NCBI GenBank assembly: GCA_036525795.1
Contig: DATCZS010000023.1
Span: 1 to 64,000, forward strand
Origin: DATCZS01 sp036525795
Lineage (GTDB): Bacteria > Actinomycetota > Acidimicrobiia > Spongiisociales > ZC4RG35
DNA length: 64,000 nucleotides
Direction: 5' to 3'
Below are positions 16,217 through 24,185 of the stretch, piece after piece; positions within the stretch are counted from its first letter, which is position 1; each line of letters begins with the position of its first letter. A program made the position numbers and the translations under genes. Below the pieces are notes generated by a model, which saw nothing but the letters and a program-made list of their open reading frames with translations, had not been told where the DNA came from and did not search any database.

Positions 16217-16924
16217 TCACTCCTCGGGTACTTCGAACTTGGGCAGAGCCCGATCGAGTCGCTTGACGGCCTCGTCCTCGTCGACCTCGAGCGAGAACTG
16301 GAGCTCCGAGGTGAGCGTCACCCGCGCCTTGGAGAGCATCCGCTTGAGCGCAGGCGAGATCCCCTTCGTCTGCTGGGCGAAGTTGAGATCGCGGACGACC
16401 TCGGTGACCTGGAAGATATCACCGGACGTCATCTTCTCATTCAGCACCTTGTACCAGCGGCTCCAGTTCGAACCGGCCTCCTGGGGCTCCTGCTTGAGGA
16501 CCGACAGCACATTGCGAGCCTGGGTCTTCGAGATGATCGGGCGGATCACTTCCTCGATGCTCGCCACGGGCACCATCACGGTGAGCTGTTCGGTGGCGAT
16601 GTCGAGAACGAAGTAATCCTTCTTCTCGCCGGCGAACTCCTGTTTCACCCTCTTGGCGATCGTCGCCGCCCCGTGCTGAGGGTGGACGACCTTGTCGCCG
16701 ACTCCGTACTTCGACTTGGGCTTGGCCGGACGCGAACTCTTCGCCGCAGCGGGCTTGGGCTCGGACTTGGCCGGACGCGAACTCTTCGCCGCAGCAGGCT
16801 TGGACTCGGACTTGACCGGACGCGAACTCTTCGCCGCAGCGGGCTTGGACTCGGACTTGGCCGGACGCGAACTCTTCGCCGCGGCAGGCTTGGACTCGGA
16901 CTTGGTGGTCTTCTTGGTAGCCAT
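16217..16924 (-). CDS. carD: CarD-family RNA polymerase-binding regulator with repeated basic N-tail
   Basis: The C-terminal 165 residues (about 70-235) are a full CarD protein. They include the Tudor-like RNAP-interaction domain (KYGVGDKVVHPQHGAATI, then FVLDIATEQLTVMVPV) and a helical DNA-binding domain with the conserved Trp (GSNWSRWYKVLNEKM). CarD stabilises open promoter complexes, notably at rRNA promoters. Unusually, residues 8-67 are four 15-residue repeats of the type KSESKPAAAKSSRPA, a basic, histone-H1-like tail not found in ordinary CarD of about 160 residues. The ATG start precedes the repeats in frame, so the tail is probably translated. It heads the ispF-cysS-rlmB unit. Confidence 0.92.
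   Translation of the reverse strand: MATKKTTKSESKPAAAKSSRPAKSESKPAAAKSSRPVKSESKPAAAKSSRPAKSEPKPAAAKSSRPAKPKSKYGVGDKVVHPQHGAATIAKRVKQEFAGEKKDYFVLDIATEQLTVMVPVASIEEVIRPIISKTQARNVLSVLKQEPQEAGSNWSRWYKVLNEKMTSGDIFQVTEVVRDLNFAQQTKGISPALKRMLSKARVTLTSELQFSLEVDEDEAVKRLDRALPKFEVPEE
16724..16903 (-). repeat. Four 45-bp tandem repeats in the carD 5' end
   Basis: Four in-frame 45-bp units encode KSESKPAAAKSSRPA with single changes (V for A at the end of unit 2, P for S in unit 4). The near identity at DNA level points to recent expansion. Confidence 0.92.
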
Positions 16925-16951
16925 GAACCAGGCGAGTGTACAGCAGCCGGC

Positions 16952-18028
16952 CTACATCGCCTGAGGGCCCCACTCCGACGACATCGACTGAAGTCTGTCG
17001 AAGTAGTGGCGCAGGTGCCCGGCCCGGGCCGAACCGATCCCCTCGACCTGTTCCAGGTCGTGAGCGGAGGCGGCGATCATCTTCGGAAGCCACTTGAAGT
17101 GGCGTATCAACTCGTCACGCACCGATTCGGGCAGCCTTCCGACCTTGGAGAGCATCCGGTAGCCGCGCGGAGTGACGGGCTCCTCCAAATCGCTGAATCC
17201 CACTGCCCTGGCGATCTTGGTCGGGTCCTCCAGGTCGGACTCCTCGAGCTGGCGCAAGGCAGATACGGCTCGCTGGAACGTGGACTGGCGGCGGGTGGTC
17301 AGATAGTCGCGCAGCGTGACGTCGCGGATGTGTGCAACCCCACGCACCATGTCTGAGAGCTGGATGAACGCCAGTCGGCCTTCGTCTCCCAGGCTCACCG
17401 CCTCCCGTTCGATCGACAGCCCCACCCGCCTCACAAGCTCCGCTCGCTGAATGAGGGTGACGGCCGCCCGGTACGTCGACAGTGCCGCCAACTCCAGCTG
17501 GGTCAAGGTCGTCTCTGCCTCGTCCAGTCGGCGCCGCAGTCGATCGAGAGTCTGAAGCTCCTGATTGACCCGGGCAGCAACCTCGGTGGGACTGCGCAGT
17601 TCGACCTTCCTCCCCTCGACGTAGACCGTGGCGATGCGGCGCGAATCGCTCACCGCCACCACAGGGAAGCCGGTCTGGATGGCGATGCGCTGGGCGGTGC
17701 GGTGCCGGGAACCGGTCTCATCGGACGGGATCTCGTTGGACGGCACGAAGTGGACGTTGGCGGAGAGGATGTGATCCCCTTCGGCGTCCAGCACGATCCC
17801 CCCGTCCATCTTCGCCAGCTCGGACAGCTTGGCCGGCGAGAACGGCACCGGTTGATGGAGATTGAAACCGCCGCTGGAGATGGCCTCGATCGGCGCGCCG
17901 CCGCCCAGCACGATGATGGCCCCTTTCCCCTGCTGCATGATGCGCTCGAGGCCCTGTCTGATGGGCGCCCCCGGCGCCAGGCGCTCGAGAGTCTCCAGCG
18001 TGAGTCCACCGTTCACTACCACTGCCAC
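16952..18028 (-). CDS. disA: Diadenylate cyclase DisA
   Basis: A 358-residue protein that makes c-di-AMP from two ATP and scans DNA for branched structures. The N-terminal DAC domain has DGGIVLD (75-81; the usual motif is DGA) and SRHRTAQR (107-114). A long helical spine (about 150-250) follows, and the C-terminal HhH DNA-binding domain is seen as LEQVEGIGSARAGHLRHYF. The Ala-to-Gly change at residue 77 is at the active site but conservative. Its start lies 8 nt after the radA stop, the common disA-radA pairing. Confidence 0.94.
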   Translation of the reverse strand: MAVVVNGGLTLETLERLAPGAPIRQGLERIMQQGKGAIIVLGGGAPIEAISSGGFNLHQPVPFSPAKLSELAKMDGGIVLDAEGDHILSANVHFVPSNEIPSDETGSRHRTAQRIAIQTGFPVVAVSDSRRIATVYVEGRKVELRSPTEVAARVNQELQTLDRLRRRLDEAETTLTQLELAALSTYRAAVTLIQRAELVRRVGLSIEREAVSLGDEGRLAFIQLSDMVRGVAHIRDVTLRDYLTTRRQSTFQRAVSALRQLEESDLEDPTKIARAVGFSDLEEPVTPRGYRMLSKVGRLPESVRDELIRHFKWLPKMIAASAHDLEQVEGIGSARAGHLRHYFDRLQSMSSEWGPQAM

Positions 18029-18036
18029 TCAGGGTA

Positions 18037-19347
18037 TCAGCTGGACCGCGAATCCGATGGGACGAGACCCGCCTCCACCAGCGCCAAGAACAGGCGTTGC
18101 CCCCGGGTGGGCTCGATGAGGCTGGCGATGCCGAGGCGAGACGCCTCCTGGCGCCGCCGCGCCTCGAACGGCACGGGACGGATCTCTCCCGAGAGCCCCA
18201 CCTCCCCCCACGCGGCGGCCGACCCGAGCGGCCGGTCGAGAGCCGAGGACGCGAGCGCCAGGGCAACCGCCAGATCCGCGGCGGGCTCCTCGATCTTCCA
18301 GCCACCGACGACGTTGACGTACACCTCCCGATCGGACAGCGGCAGCCGGCAGTGCCGGTCGAGGACGGCAAGAAGCTGGTGCACGCGGGCGACCTCCAGC
18401 CCCCGAACGCTGCGCCGGGGCTGTGGCTGTCTCGACGGAGTGACGAGCGCCTGGATCTCCACCAGCACCGACCGCCGGCCTTCGACAGCAGGAAAGACCA
18501 CGGTCCCAGGGACATCCGACTGCCACTCGGCCAAGAAGGCCTCGGAAGGGTCGACGACCTCGACGAGACCTTCGCTGCGCATGTCGAACAGTGCGACGAC
18601 GTGGGTGGGCCCGAAGCGGTTCTTGAAGCTGCGCAACGCCCGGAAGCCCCGATCGGGATCACCTTCCAGCGACAGCACCACATCGACCATGTGCTCGAGG
18701 GTCTTGGGGCCGGCGAGCCCGCCTTCCTTCGTCACATGGCCGACGATGACCATCGGCACTCCCTCCCGCTTGGCGAACCTGATCAAACGGGCAGCGCACT
18801 CCCGGACCTGGGTGACCGACCCGGGACTCGAGCCGATCTCGGCAACCCCCACCGTCTGGATCGAGTCGACGACGACGAGATCGGGCTTCGCCTCGGACGC
18901 GGCGGCGATGATCCGGTCGGCATCGTCCTCTGCAAGCAGAAGCACCCCTCCTTCGTCCACCCCGACCCGATGTCCGCGCATTCCCACCTGCTCGGCTGAC
19001 TCTTCGGCCGAGGCCAGCAACACCCGCCGGCCGGAGGCGGCCAGAGATCCGGCCGCCTGCAGCAGCAGCGTCGACTTGCCCACCCCGGGCTCGCCACCGA
19101 CGAGGATCACCGAGCCGGGCACCAACCCGCCTCCCAGCACGCGATCGAGTTCGGGCATGCCCGAGGAGAACCGCGCGACGTCACTGCCAGACCCGAGATC
19201 CCTCATCGACACCGGGCGGGGAGCCGGACCGGTGATCGGGGACGCCCGAACGTCGGACTCGGTGAGCGGTTCGCTCACCCGGCACTGGGGGCAGAACCCC
19301 ATCCACTTGCTTGACCGATATCCACAGCTGGAACACGCGTACGACAT
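18037..19347 (-). CDS. radA: DNA repair protein RadA (Sms)
   Basis: A 436-residue RecA-like branch-migration ATPase. The N-terminal zinc ribbon has C5, C8, C19 and C22 (CSSCGYRSSKWMGFCPQC). Walker A is GGEPGVGKST, the RadA-specific KNRFG motif occurs in RSFKNRFGPT, and the C-terminal LonC-like domain (VNVVGGWKIEEPAADLAVALAL) is complete. The ATG at 19347 is chosen because the zinc ribbon begins 4 residues later. It is co-directional with disA. Confidence 0.95.
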   Translation of the reverse strand: MSYACSSCGYRSSKWMGFCPQCRVSEPLTESDVRASPITGPAPRPVSMRDLGSGSDVARFSSGMPELDRVLGGGLVPGSVILVGGEPGVGKSTLLLQAAGSLAASGRRVLLASAEESAEQVGMRGHRVGVDEGGVLLLAEDDADRIIAAASEAKPDLVVVDSIQTVGVAEIGSSPGSVTQVRECAARLIRFAKREGVPMVIVGHVTKEGGLAGPKTLEHMVDVVLSLEGDPDRGFRALRSFKNRFGPTHVVALFDMRSEGLVEVVDPSEAFLAEWQSDVPGTVVFPAVEGRRSVLVEIQALVTPSRQPQPRRSVRGLEVARVHQLLAVLDRHCRLPLSDREVYVNVVGGWKIEEPAADLAVALALASSALDRPLGSAAAWGEVGLSGEIRPVPFEARRRQEASRLGIASLIEPTRGQRLFLALVEAGLVPSDSRSS

Positions 19348-19424
19348 CAGCGCCGACTGTATCGCAGAGGTGGGACGAAACCCGCCGGCGCTGTCGAAGC
19401 CGGTCGCGCCGAGCCCGGGGGTGT

Positions 19425-19538
19425 TCAGCGGCGGCTGCGCACGAAGGCACGCACCGCCCACGCCACCACCGAGCCGAGCAGGGCCAACGCGGCCACCACA
19501 GACCACGCCGTCCAGGGCTCAGCGACATGAACGGTCAT
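19425..19538 (-). CDS. Possible 37-residue single-pass membrane peptide
   Basis: A short reading frame upstream of radA encodes one strong hydrophobic helix (WSVVAALALLGSVVAWAVRAF) with a basic end (VRSRR), the typical form of small membrane proteins. No clear ribosome site is seen and no family is recognised. It may be real or chance. Confidence 0.35.
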   Translation of the reverse strand: MTVHVAEPWTAWSVVAALALLGSVVAWAVRAFVRSRR

Positions 19539-19585
19539 TACGAGGATCACCCGTGCAAGAATACGCCTCGCCAGGAGGAGGTTCT

Positions 19586-20545
19586 GTGGCGGCACATGTC
19601 TGCGACAACTGCGGGTCGGTGGTTTCCAGCGACGATCAGTTCTGTCCGAACTGCGGCGCCTGGATCGATCCCACCACCCCCGATGACGGTGCCGGTGACG
19701 ACGACTACGAGTCCTTCGATCTGGGAGACGACGGGCCCCCACCGGACGTGCCGTCGCCGCCGGTCAGACTCCCTCAACAGGAAGTCCAGTGCCCCTCTTG
19801 CGGGTCGTCGAACCCCTTCACCAATCGTCATTGCGAGGAATGCGGTGCCCGGCTCTCCCAGGGAGCCCTTCCGGTGGCGCCACGCCCGGCCGTCCAGACC
19901 ACCGCCGGTGTGCGGGCGGCGATGGCGATCAGTGCACTCCTCCTCGGGGTGGTGATCGTTGCGCTGCTGTTCAACATCCTCGGAGGCGACGAGGACGGCG
20001 GCACGGTAACGCAAGAGACGACGACCACGACAACCTCGATACCTCCTCCCACGCCGGACGTGATCCCCATCCTCGACGCCACCTGCTCGGTCGATGGACT
20101 CGCCAACTTCGGATGCGCCAATCTGGTGGACGGGACCACCGAGCGCGAGTACCAGATCAACTGGGAGACCCTCGAGGAAGGCGACGAGGTCACCATCGAG
20201 CTGAAGTTCGCCGAGCCGATGGTGTTGACGTCGTTCCGCTGGGAGAACCTCCCCGCCGACAGCGATCGTTTCTTCCAGAACTACCGGGCGAGGGACATCA
20301 TCGTGTCGGACGGTTCCGTGCAGGGGTTGGGGATCCGGCTCGAGAACCAGGGCGGCGAGCAAACCGTTCCGTACGCCAGCCTTCGAACGCTCGAACTGAC
20401 GATCACCGTGACGTCGGCATACGAGCCGGAGCCACGCGACAACAACATGTTCAGCGAGCTCGCCATCGCCGAGATTCGCGTCGTGGGCTACCCCGCCTCC
20501 CAGGTCACGACCACGACTGCCGTCACGACGACCACCGGAGGCTGA
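19586..20545 (+). CDS. Zinc-ribbon membrane protein with exported discoidin/NADase-type glycan-binding-like domain
   Basis: A 319-residue protein with a GTG start after GGAGGAGG. Two N-terminal zinc ribbons (CDNCG/CPNCG, residues 6-24; CPSCG/CEECG, about 69-88) are followed by one transmembrane helix (MAISALLLGVVIVALLFNIL). Next come a Thr linker and an exported beta-sandwich (about 170-305) with discoidin-like features: DGTTEREYQINWE, VTIELKFAEPMVLTSFRW, LRTLELTITVTSAY and FSELAIAEIRVVGY. The C-terminus is another Thr-rich run. The overall plan, a cytoplasmic zinc ribbon with an external binding domain, suggests a sensor or scaffold; its ligand is unknown. Confidence 0.75.
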   Translation: MAAHVCDNCGSVVSSDDQFCPNCGAWIDPTTPDDGAGDDDYESFDLGDDGPPPDVPSPPVRLPQQEVQCPSCGSSNPFTNRHCEECGARLSQGALPVAPRPAVQTTAGVRAAMAISALLLGVVIVALLFNILGGDEDGGTVTQETTTTTTSIPPPTPDVIPILDATCSVDGLANFGCANLVDGTTEREYQINWETLEEGDEVTIELKFAEPMVLTSFRWENLPADSDRFFQNYRARDIIVSDGSVQGLGIRLENQGGEQTVPYASLRTLELTITVTSAYEPEPRDNNMFSELAIAEIRVVGYPASQVTTTTAVTTTTGG

Positions 20546-20563
20546 CACCCCGGCGCCGGTCCG

Positions 20564-21793
20564 TCAGCGGCCGGCGTCCAGAGTGATCGGAAGCTCCTTC
20601 ACGCCGCGGAAGATCAGTGACGGCGTCCGTTCGAGACGATCGGTGGAGACTTCGAAGGCGGCGACCGAATCGACGAATCGTTCCAGAGCGACTTCGAGCT
20701 CCACCTTGGCGAGCGGGGCGCCGACGCAATAGTGGACGCCACCGCCGAATGAGACGTGGGCCTCGGCCGAACGCCCGACGTCGAGACCTTCGGGTTCGGT
20801 GAATACGGCCTCGTCGTGGTTGGCCGAACCGAACATCAGTCCGACCTTGGTGCCCCTGCGCAGCTCCGTCCCTTTCCAATTCACATCCTCGAGCACCCAC
20901 CGCTCGAACATCTGTAGCGGGGTGTCATACCGGAGCAGTTCGTCGACCGCACCGGGGATCATCGACGGCTCTGAACGGAGCCTTTCGTACTGTCCGGGGT
21001 GGCGGGCGAGGGCGAGCACGGCGTTGCCGATCGCCTGGACGGTCGCCTCGTGGCCTGCGTTCAATGTCAGGATCGCCGTCGACACGATCTCGTCGCGGGT
21101 GAGCCGGTCGCCATCCACTCTGGCCGCCACGAGCGCAGAGAGGAGATCGTCACCGGGGCGGCGCTCCCGATCCTCGACCATGGCTCCGACATAGCGGACG
21201 AAACTCCTGGTGGCCTCCTCGGCGACGGCACCCTCCTCCGGGGTGCAGGCTTCGTCGAACGGGCGCACCATGGCGTGGGACCACTCGACCAGCTGCGGCT
21301 GATCTTCCGGGGGGACACCGAGCAGGTCGGCGATCATCGTCAGGGGAATCGGCGTGGCGTAGTCGGCTACGACCTCCATCGAACCGCGCTCGCATGCGGC
21401 CTCCACCGCCCGCCGCGCCACGGCATCGACACGCGGTCGATACGACTCTGATGCCCTGCGCGAGAACGCCCACTGCACCAAGCGGCGGATGCGGGTGTGC
21501 CGGGGCGGCTCGAGGTCGATGAACGAGTCGCGGACCATTGCCGTCCACACGGGCAGTCGGGACGGGTAGATGCGGTCGAAGACCGCAGGATCGATCTCCT
21601 CGGCCGGGACGGCGTGCCTCACGTCGCGCCCGAATCTCCTGTCGCGCAGGATTGCCGCCACGTCTGCATGCCGCGCGAAGAACGTGAGGTCCCACGTCTC
21701 GTCGAAGAACACCGGCGACTCTGTCCGAAGGCGGGCGTAGGTGGGATAGGGATCGTCGACGAAACCCCGGTCGTACGCGTTGAAGCGCGCCAT
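20564..21793 (-). CDS. Cytochrome P450
   Basis: A 409-residue bacterial class I P450. The I-helix oxygen-activation motif is AGHEAT (246-251), the K-helix ExxR is ELLR (285-288), and the heme loop FGGGVHYCVGAPLAKVE has the ligand C356. The threonine after the acidic residue of the I-helix is replaced by Ala-Thr order (HEAT), common in actinobacterial CYPs. No ferredoxin, reductase or biosynthetic genes are adjacent, so the substrate is unknown. It starts 11 nt after the nucleoside permease stop, possibly co-transcribed. Confidence 0.93.
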   Translation of the reverse strand: MARFNAYDRGFVDDPYPTYARLRTESPVFFDETWDLTFFARHADVAAILRDRRFGRDVRHAVPAEEIDPAVFDRIYPSRLPVWTAMVRDSFIDLEPPRHTRIRRLVQWAFSRRASESYRPRVDAVARRAVEAACERGSMEVVADYATPIPLTMIADLLGVPPEDQPQLVEWSHAMVRPFDEACTPEEGAVAEEATRSFVRYVGAMVEDRERRPGDDLLSALVAARVDGDRLTRDEIVSTAILTLNAGHEATVQAIGNAVLALARHPGQYERLRSEPSMIPGAVDELLRYDTPLQMFERWVLEDVNWKGTELRRGTKVGLMFGSANHDEAVFTEPEGLDVGRSAEAHVSFGGGVHYCVGAPLAKVELEVALERFVDSVAAFEVSTDRLERTPSLIFRGVKELPITLDAGR

Positions 21794-21804
21794 GGGTTCG
21801 AGGC

Positions 21805-23106
21805 TCAGGAGGAGCCCTTGATCCAGATCCGGCCGTCCGCGGCGGGCATGCGCAGACGCCGGGTGGCGAACAGCAACACGACCAGCACCGCGATGTAGGG
21901 GGTGATCTGGGGAAGCTGGTTGGGCACCCGGTCGGTCGTGAAATACACGGCGGCGACCAGACCTCCGACGACCGCCATGCCGACTGCCGAGATCCAGTGT
22001 CTGCGCCGGATCGACCGGATCATGAAGATCCCCAGCACGATCGCAACGAACAGGAGCAGGGCGTGGGGAGCATTGGGATCCCGGAGCCGCAGCGTCTCGG
22101 TGAAGCCGAACAACAGCGCTCCGGAGGCCGTTCCGGTTGGCCGCCAGTTCCCGAAGATCATGGTGGCGAGGCCGATGAAGCCCTTCCCTCCGGTCTGGGC
22201 CTCCTTGTAGAGGCCCGAGAGCTGGACGGACAGGAAACCGCCGCCGAAACCGGCCAGTACTCCCGAGATGACGACCCCGTAGTACTTGTACTTGTAGACG
22301 TTGACGCCGAGCGAATCCGCCGCGTCCGGGTCCTCGCCGCAGCTCCGGAGGCGCAGTCCGAAGCGGGTTCGCCACAGCAGATAGGCGGCCCCTGGCACGA
22401 CGAGGATCCCGAGAAGCGTCAGCCACGACATCTGGAAGACGAATCCGCGCAGGATGCCTCCGACCTCACCGATCAAGAAGATGTCGCTCCGCTCCAGCGC
22501 CCCGAGGAGATCGGGGCTCTCCCACCCGAAGATCGACCCCCCGGCCAGGAAGGGAACATCGAACGTGCTCACTCCGACGACCGTCGGAGACTGGGTGATC
22601 GACCCGCCATATCGAGGGAAGATCAGGTCGGACAGGTAGCGGGTCAGACCGGGAGCCATCACCAGGATGGCGGTACCGGCGATGATGTGGTCGACGCCGA
22701 AGCTGACGGTGACCACGGCCATCAGGAGACCACCGAGCGCGCCGGCGACAGCGGCGTAGACCATCCCGATCCACGGGCTTCCCGTGACCAGGGTGCCCCA
22801 GGCGCCGAACCACGTTCCCAGGACGAGAAGACCCTCCAGACCGATGTTCACCACACCGGACCGCTCCGAGAACATACCCCCCAAACCGGCCATCAGAATG
22901 GGGATCGACCAGCCGAGGGCGATGCTCCATGTGCCCGAGGAGGCGAGGTCGGTGGTGGGAATGCGGGCGAATCGCTCGGTGATCGCCAACAGCAGGATCC
23001 CTCCGACACCGATCACGACCCAGTTGAGCTTCACGGCCTGGAGCGACTGAACCCAGCTCCGGGTGAGAGGAGGAAGATCCTCCCGGTCCTTCAGAGGATG
23101 GCTCAT
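21805..23106 (-). CDS. ABC transporter permease, nucleoside/BMP type (second subunit)
   Basis: A 433-residue permease of the branched-chain/ribose-type fold, with about ten helices in the BPD_transp_2 pattern: SIALGWSIPILMAGLGGMFSERSGVVNIGLEG, GVDHIIAGTAI and RTRFGLRLRSCGEDPDAADSLGVNV. These are the hallmarks of NupQ-like subunits working with a BMP binding protein. The N-terminal region is longer than in many homologues and adds one helix. The start overlaps the other permease by 4 nt. Confidence 0.9.
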   Translation of the reverse strand: MSHPLKDREDLPPLTRSWVQSLQAVKLNWVVIGVGGILLLAITERFARIPTTDLASSGTWSIALGWSIPILMAGLGGMFSERSGVVNIGLEGLLVLGTWFGAWGTLVTGSPWIGMVYAAVAGALGGLLMAVVTVSFGVDHIIAGTAILVMAPGLTRYLSDLIFPRYGGSITQSPTVVGVSTFDVPFLAGGSIFGWESPDLLGALERSDIFLIGEVGGILRGFVFQMSWLTLLGILVVPGAAYLLWRTRFGLRLRSCGEDPDAADSLGVNVYKYKYYGVVISGVLAGFGGGFLSVQLSGLYKEAQTGGKGFIGLATMIFGNWRPTGTASGALLFGFTETLRLRDPNAPHALLLFVAIVLGIFMIRSIRRRHWISAVGMAVVGGLVAAVYFTTDRVPNQLPQITPYIAVLVVLLFATRRLRMPAADGRIWIKGSS

Positions 23107-24185
23107 CGTTCCTCCCCGACGACGGCTGCGGCCGCCCTGGCGGCCTCGACCCGGCGGTATCTCTCGGCGATCGAATACGCAACCACCACCGACAGGATGA
23201 TCACACCCTGGATGATGGCGACGATCTCACGAGGGGCATCTCCCCGCACCTCCAGGATCCCCGACGCCCTGCTCAGCCAGCCGAACAGCAACGCGGCGAT
23301 GGCGATGCCCCCGGCATGGTTGCGTCCGAGCAGCGCCACCGCGATCCCGGCGAATCCGAGGCCCTGGGTGAACCGAAGGCTGTAGAAGTGAGAATCGCCC
23401 AACAACTCCGGGAGACCGACGAGGCCGGCCACCAGTCCCGACAGCACCATCGCCATCACGATCGTGCGCTTGGGGTCGACGCCGCTGGCCTCGGCGGCGG
23501 TGGCATTGGCGCCGCTGGCCCGCAGGTCGTATCCCCACCGGGTGCGACCGACGAAGTAGTGATAGACGAACCCGACCACGACGGCGACGAGCACGAATCC
23601 CCACAGCTCGGATCTCGTGTCCAGTCCGAGGAGCGGGGAAAGAGACGGGAACCAGCCCGACTCCGGGATCGCCCCGAGGGCGGTGTCGAGCCCGGGGTCG
23701 GGAACGTCCCACACTCCCAGCAGGTACGAGACGACTCCACCGACGGCGATCCCGTTGAGCATGATCGTCGAGATCACCTCGTGCACGTTTCTCGTCACCT
23801 TCATGAGGCCGGCCAGGCCCGCCCACACGGCCCCCCCCAGCATGGCAGTGAGCAGGATCGCCACGACGTGAAGCACCGGTGGCAGTTCGATGATCGAGCC
23901 CACCTGGGCGGCGAAGAAGGCTCCGATGATGTACTGACCTTCCACACCGATGTTGAACAGGTTCATCCGGAACCCGATCGCCACCGCCACTCCGGACAGG
24001 TACAGGGGGGTGGCCCAGTTGATGGTCTCCACCAGCGTGTTCAGACGGCTCCCGTACTCTGCGACGTTGCCGAACGCCTCGATCGGATCGGCGCCGGAGA
24101 TGGCCAGCACGATCAGCGAGACGAGGAACGCCAGCACCAGGGCGGCGAGCGGCGGGGCCAGCACAAGAAGTCGGTGCTTGGTCAT
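23103..24185 (-). CDS. ABC transporter permease, nucleoside/BMP type (first subunit)
   Basis: A 360-residue NupP-like permease with the family signatures ATPLYLSGVAVAIGFRMNLFNIGVEGQYIIGAF, NVHEVISTIMLNGIAVG and RTRWGYDLRASGANATAAEASGVD. It pairs with the downstream permease to form the membrane channel. The ATG at 24185 overlaps the ATPase stop (ATGA) and gives the normal family length. Confidence 0.9.
   Translation of the reverse strand: MTKHRLLVLAPPLAALVLAFLVSLIVLAISGADPIEAFGNVAEYGSRLNTLVETINWATPLYLSGVAVAIGFRMNLFNIGVEGQYIIGAFFAAQVGSIIELPPVLHVVAILLTAMLGGAVWAGLAGLMKVTRNVHEVISTIMLNGIAVGGVVSYLLGVWDVPDPGLDTALGAIPESGWFPSLSPLLGLDTRSELWGFVLVAVVVGFVYHYFVGRTRWGYDLRASGANATAAEASGVDPKRTIVMAMVLSGLVAGLVGLPELLGDSHFYSLRFTQGLGFAGIAVALLGRNHAGGIAIAALLFGWLSRASGILEVRGDAPREIVAIIQGVIILSVVVAYSIAERYRRVEAARAAAAVVGEER

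Noticed and set aside
16724..16903. CRISPR-like 45-bp repeats
   Set aside because: The units are contiguous, in frame and translated as part of carD.
17702..19585. Very long plus-strand open frame opposite disA/radA, in frame with the zinc-ribbon gene
   Set aside because: The part before 19586 is the antisense shadow of radA and disA. It has low-complexity Arg/Ser/Pro composition and no domain; the real start is the GTG at 19586 with a ribosome site.
20564..21793. Part of a natural-product gene cluster (P450)
   Set aside because: Neighbours are transport genes; no core biosynthetic enzyme or redox partner is nearby.
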